From the NCBI GenBank assembly GCA_905373295.1, contig CAJPSJ010000084.1:1-7877 (forward strand): DNA of 7,877 nt, given 5' to 3'. The position numbers were made by a program, and so were the translations under genes. Each line of letters opens with the position of its first letter. The stretch's first letter is position 1. The notes below the pieces were generated by a model that did not search any database, had not been told where the DNA came from, and worked only from the letters and a program-made list of their open reading frames with translations. The stretch comes from an uncultured Campylobacter sp. (lineage in GTDB: Bacteria > Campylobacterota > Campylobacteria > Campylobacterales > Campylobacteraceae). Positions 6,068-7,877 of this stretch are shown piece after piece.

Positions 6068-6481
6068 TTAAATGCTGAAATTTAAATACTGGACGCTTCG
6101 CGCCATCATCTCCTCGTAGCTGCTTAGAGGCTCGTTAAATATCTCTGCCAGCTTAACGTCGAATTTCTCAAAAAACGCCCGCAGTCCGGGATCGCTCATC
6201 TGAATGCTAGTCATCCGCAGATCCTTTTCAAGAGCGGTAAAAATTTCACCGAAAGTAATCTCGCTAGCATCTCTGGCTAGATGGTAACCGCCGTTTTTAC
6301 CTTTGATGCTACACACTAGCTTTTCGTTTCTAAGGGTATTTAGAATTTGCTCCAAATAATTCTTAGAAACTCCCGTACGCTCGGCGATCTCTTTTATACT
6401 TATCGGCGCTACTTCGCTAGCTTTGGCGATCTGCAAAATCGCAGCCAGCCCATAAACGCCCTTTGTGCTTAAAAGTGCCAT
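6068..6481 (-). CDS. Rrf2-family transcriptional regulator, CymR-like
   Basis: A 137-residue Rrf2-family DNA-binding protein. The N-terminus ALLSTKGVYGLAAILQIAK is the family start; the helix-turn-helix spans about 27-51 (ISIKEIAERTGVSKNYLEQILNTLR), followed by the wing SIKGKNGGYHLAR (58-70) and ITFGEIFTALE. The three-cysteine cluster that binds Fe-S in IscR and NsrR is missing; the only Cys is C57, in the wing region. It therefore looks closer to CymR, the Firmicute repressor of cysteine metabolism, which works in complex with CysK. Its C-terminus, SVQYLNFSI, ends in Ile, as CymR's does. The ATG at 6479-6481 overlaps the metY stop (TAATG), implying coupled translation, and cysK follows after 9 bp. 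It probably controls this operon. Family is certain; CymR-like function is inference. Confidence 0.92.
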   Translation of the reverse strand: MALLSTKGVYGLAAILQIAKASEVAPISIKEIAERTGVSKNYLEQILNTLRNEKLVCSIKGKNGGYHLARDASEITFGEIFTALEKDLRMTSIQMSDPGLRAFFEKFDVKLAEIFNEPLSSYEEMMARSVQYLNFSI

Positions 6482-7752
6482 TATTTCAGTGCCTCACTAA
6501 GATCGGAAATCAAATCATTCGCGTCCTCTATACCCACGCTTAGGCGGATTAAGCTCGCAGGCACGCCAGCGCGGTTTAGCTGCTCCTCGTTTAGCTGCGA
6601 ATGCGTCGTGCTCGCAGGATGAGTGATGATCGACTTCGTATCGCCGATATTCGCTACGACGGAGAAAATTTTAACCTTGCTAACCGCCTTTAGCGCTGTT
6701 TCTTCGCTATCTACGATGAAGCTCATCAGACTGCTTGCATAGCCGTTTTTAAATTTTGCTTTGATTGCGGCATTAAACGGCGAGCTTGCAAGCCCCGGAT
6801 AATTGACCTGCTTTACCTTCGGATGATTTTGCAAAAATTCTGCGATCTTTAGCGCGTTTTGCGAGTGTTTTTGCATACGAAGCGGCAGTGTTTCAAGCCC
6901 CTGGATGAGCTGAAACGCGTTAAACGGCGATAGAGTCGCACCAATATCGCGAAGCAGGGACAAGCGAATCCTAAGCGTGTAAATGTCGAAATTATCTACT
7001 AAATCCGCATAAACTAAGCCGTGGTAGCTCTCATCAGGCTCGTTGAAATGTGCGTAACGCGGATTGCCTTTGAGTTTGGAATTTAATTCTTTGCCCGCAA
7101 CGATCGCACCTGCAATGCTAAGCCCCTGTCCGCTTATGTATTTGCTAGCGCTGTGGATTACGACATCGGCGCCGTCATCAAGCGGATTGTAAAGCGCAGG
7201 GCTCGGGATCGTGTTATCCGCAATCGTTACTACGCCGTACTTATTTGCGATTGTAGCTATTTTAGCGGTATTTGCAACTGAAATTTGAGGATTTGAAAGC
7301 GTCTCAAAAAAGATCACTCTAGTTTTATCGTCGATTAACCCTTCCAAATTATCTGCCGTTTCGGAGTCAAAAATCCTAGCCTCGATGCCAAAGCGCTTGA
7401 TCGTGTGCGCCAAAAGCGTAGTTGCGCCACCGTAAATTTTCTCGGCGATGATGATATTTTCGCCCGCTGCGGCTAAATTTGCCACCGCAAAAAATATCGC
7501 TGCCTGCCCGCTAGAGACCGCGATTGCAGCTTTGCCGTTTTCCAGTGCCGCAAGTCGCGCCTCAAAAACATCAGTAGTAGGATTTGTCAAACGCCCATAA
7601 ATCGGCCCTAGATCACGCAGCGCGAAGCGATCGGCAGCCTTTTTGCTAGAACCGAAGTTAAACGCGGTGCTTTGATAAATGGGAACAGCCATCGTGCCGT
7701 AGCCGGCGACGGAGTCGTAACCGAAATGAGTTGCGAGGGTTTCTTTTTGCAT
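6481..7752 (-). CDS. metY: O-acetylhomoserine sulfhydrylase (Cys/Met metabolism PLP enzyme)
   Basis: A PLP enzyme of the Cys/Met metabolism (gamma-elimination) family that most likely condenses O-acetylhomoserine with sulfide to homocysteine for methionine synthesis. The 423 residues include YGRLTNPT (52-59, phosphate-binding Tyr and Arg), SSGQAA (80-85), ADNT with the pyridine-binding Asp179, the PLP lysine K204 in SASKYISGQG, and R403 in LIRLSVGIED for the substrate carboxylate. The length and the extra segment after the PLP lysine (about 226-256, KLKGNPRYAHFNEPDESYHG) fit MetY rather than the ~390-residue MetB/MetC, although relatives are often labelled metB. ATG 7750-7752 has AAAGGA (7758-7763) at 5 nt. 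It is first in the operon, behind a strong promoter, and its stop overlaps the regulator start. Confidence 0.93.
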   Translation of the reverse strand: MQKETLATHFGYDSVAGYGTMAVPIYQSTAFNFGSSKKAADRFALRDLGPIYGRLTNPTTDVFEARLAALENGKAAIAVSSGQAAIFFAVANLAAAGENIIIAEKIYGGATTLLAHTIKRFGIEARIFDSETADNLEGLIDDKTRVIFFETLSNPQISVANTAKIATIANKYGVVTIADNTIPSPALYNPLDDGADVVIHSASKYISGQGLSIAGAIVAGKELNSKLKGNPRYAHFNEPDESYHGLVYADLVDNFDIYTLRIRLSLLRDIGATLSPFNAFQLIQGLETLPLRMQKHSQNALKIAEFLQNHPKVKQVNYPGLASSPFNAAIKAKFKNGYASSLMSFIVDSEETALKAVSKVKIFSVVANIGDTKSIITHPASTTHSQLNEEQLNRAGVPASLIRLSVGIEDANDLISDLSEALK

Positions 7753-7772
7753 TTTCGTCCTTTGTAAAAAAT

Positions 7773-7808
7773 TTGACGAATAATAGCTAAATTTTAAAAT
7801 AAAGTCAA
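7773..7808. promoter_or_regulatory. Candidate operator: TTGAC/GTCAA inverted repeat around promoter
   Basis: TTGAC at 7773-7777 and GTCAA at 7804-7808 form an inverted repeat with centres 31 bp apart, about three helical turns. They bracket the -35, the spacer and the -10 of the metY promoter. One arm is the -35 box itself. This arrangement could suit a dimeric regulator such as the operon's own Rrf2 protein, but five-base arms can arise by chance. Confidence 0.3.
7780..7808 (-). promoter_or_regulatory. Sigma70 promoter of metY-rrf2-cysK
   Basis: On the - strand TTGACT (complement of 7803-7808) and TATTAT (complement of 7780-7785) are separated by exactly 17 nt of A/T-rich sequence. Each box matches the sigma70 consensus at five of six positions, which is unusual for Campylobacter, where the -35 is normally weak. 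Transcription would begin near 7773, leaving a leader of about 20 nt to the ATG. No riboswitch-sized leader is present, so control should be at initiation. Confidence 0.75.
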
Positions 7809-7834
7809 GTATTTTTATATGATTTTAAAATGCC

Positions 7835-7840
7835 TATAAT
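7835..7840 (+). promoter_or_regulatory. Possible divergent -10 element (TATAAT)
   Basis: A perfect TATAAT on the + strand, preceded by T-rich sequence (7811-7820) but no good -35, points out of the window. It would serve a gene beginning beyond 7877, divergent from metY. In Campylobacter a good -10 with A/T-rich upstream DNA is often enough for a sigma70 promoter. The downstream gene is not visible. Confidence 0.4.
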
Positions 7841-7877
7841 ACAGGATTTTACAAAGCGCTCTAATGCGCGGATATAT

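Noticed and set aside
5616..6071. 151-codon + strand open frame opposite cysK
   Set aside because: It is the antisense shadow of cysK, whose motifs are complete. The apparent hydrophobicity comes from reading the complementary strand.
7856..7869. GCGC-TCTAAT-GCGC hairpin at the window edge
   Set aside because: A 4-bp stem is too short to support a call, and the sequence ends before any context can be seen.

Overview
The window looks like chromosomal DNA from a Campylobacter-type epsilonproteobacterium. The grounds are the HemC, RarA, MetY and CysK sequences, intermediate GC in genes, and many AAATTT / AAATTTTAAAATTT tracts in and between genes. Those tracts suggest the higher-GC oral Campylobacter group (gracilis, rectus, showae or concisus-like). 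The species is inferred from style, not from a search.

Layout: on the + strand, the 3' part of hemC (1-698, haem synthesis) is followed by a gene for a secreted or envelope protein (777-1542) whose reading frame is broken by one extra G near 1320. Everything else is on the - strand. Reading in the direction of transcription, one group is rarA (4451-3249), an MmcQ/YjbR-family gene joined to it by an ATGA overlap (3252-2896), and then a 329-codon unrecognised gene (2779-1790) with two repetitive low-complexity insertions. A stem-loop lies between the last two. The second group is a compact sulfur-amino-acid operon: metY (7752-6481), an Rrf2-family regulator (6481-6068) and cysK (6058-5144). It is driven by a near-consensus sigma70 promoter at 7780-7808.

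The 692-bp space between cysK and rarA has no convincing gene. It holds a strong symmetric terminator (4790-4822), an imperfect ~88-bp direct duplication (about 4906-5075), and a family of degenerate repeats with a nested inverted repeat (about 4557-4736).

The most interesting point is the metY-rrf2-cysK operon. The Rrf2 protein lacks the IscR cysteine cluster, resembles Firmicute CymR, ends in a C-terminal isoleucine, and is encoded immediately before cysK. In Firmicutes, CymR controls sulfur metabolism by forming a complex with CysK. The operon therefore suggests an epsilonproteobacterial CysK-sensing repressor that controls its own assimilation genes. This is inference from sequence and has not been shown.
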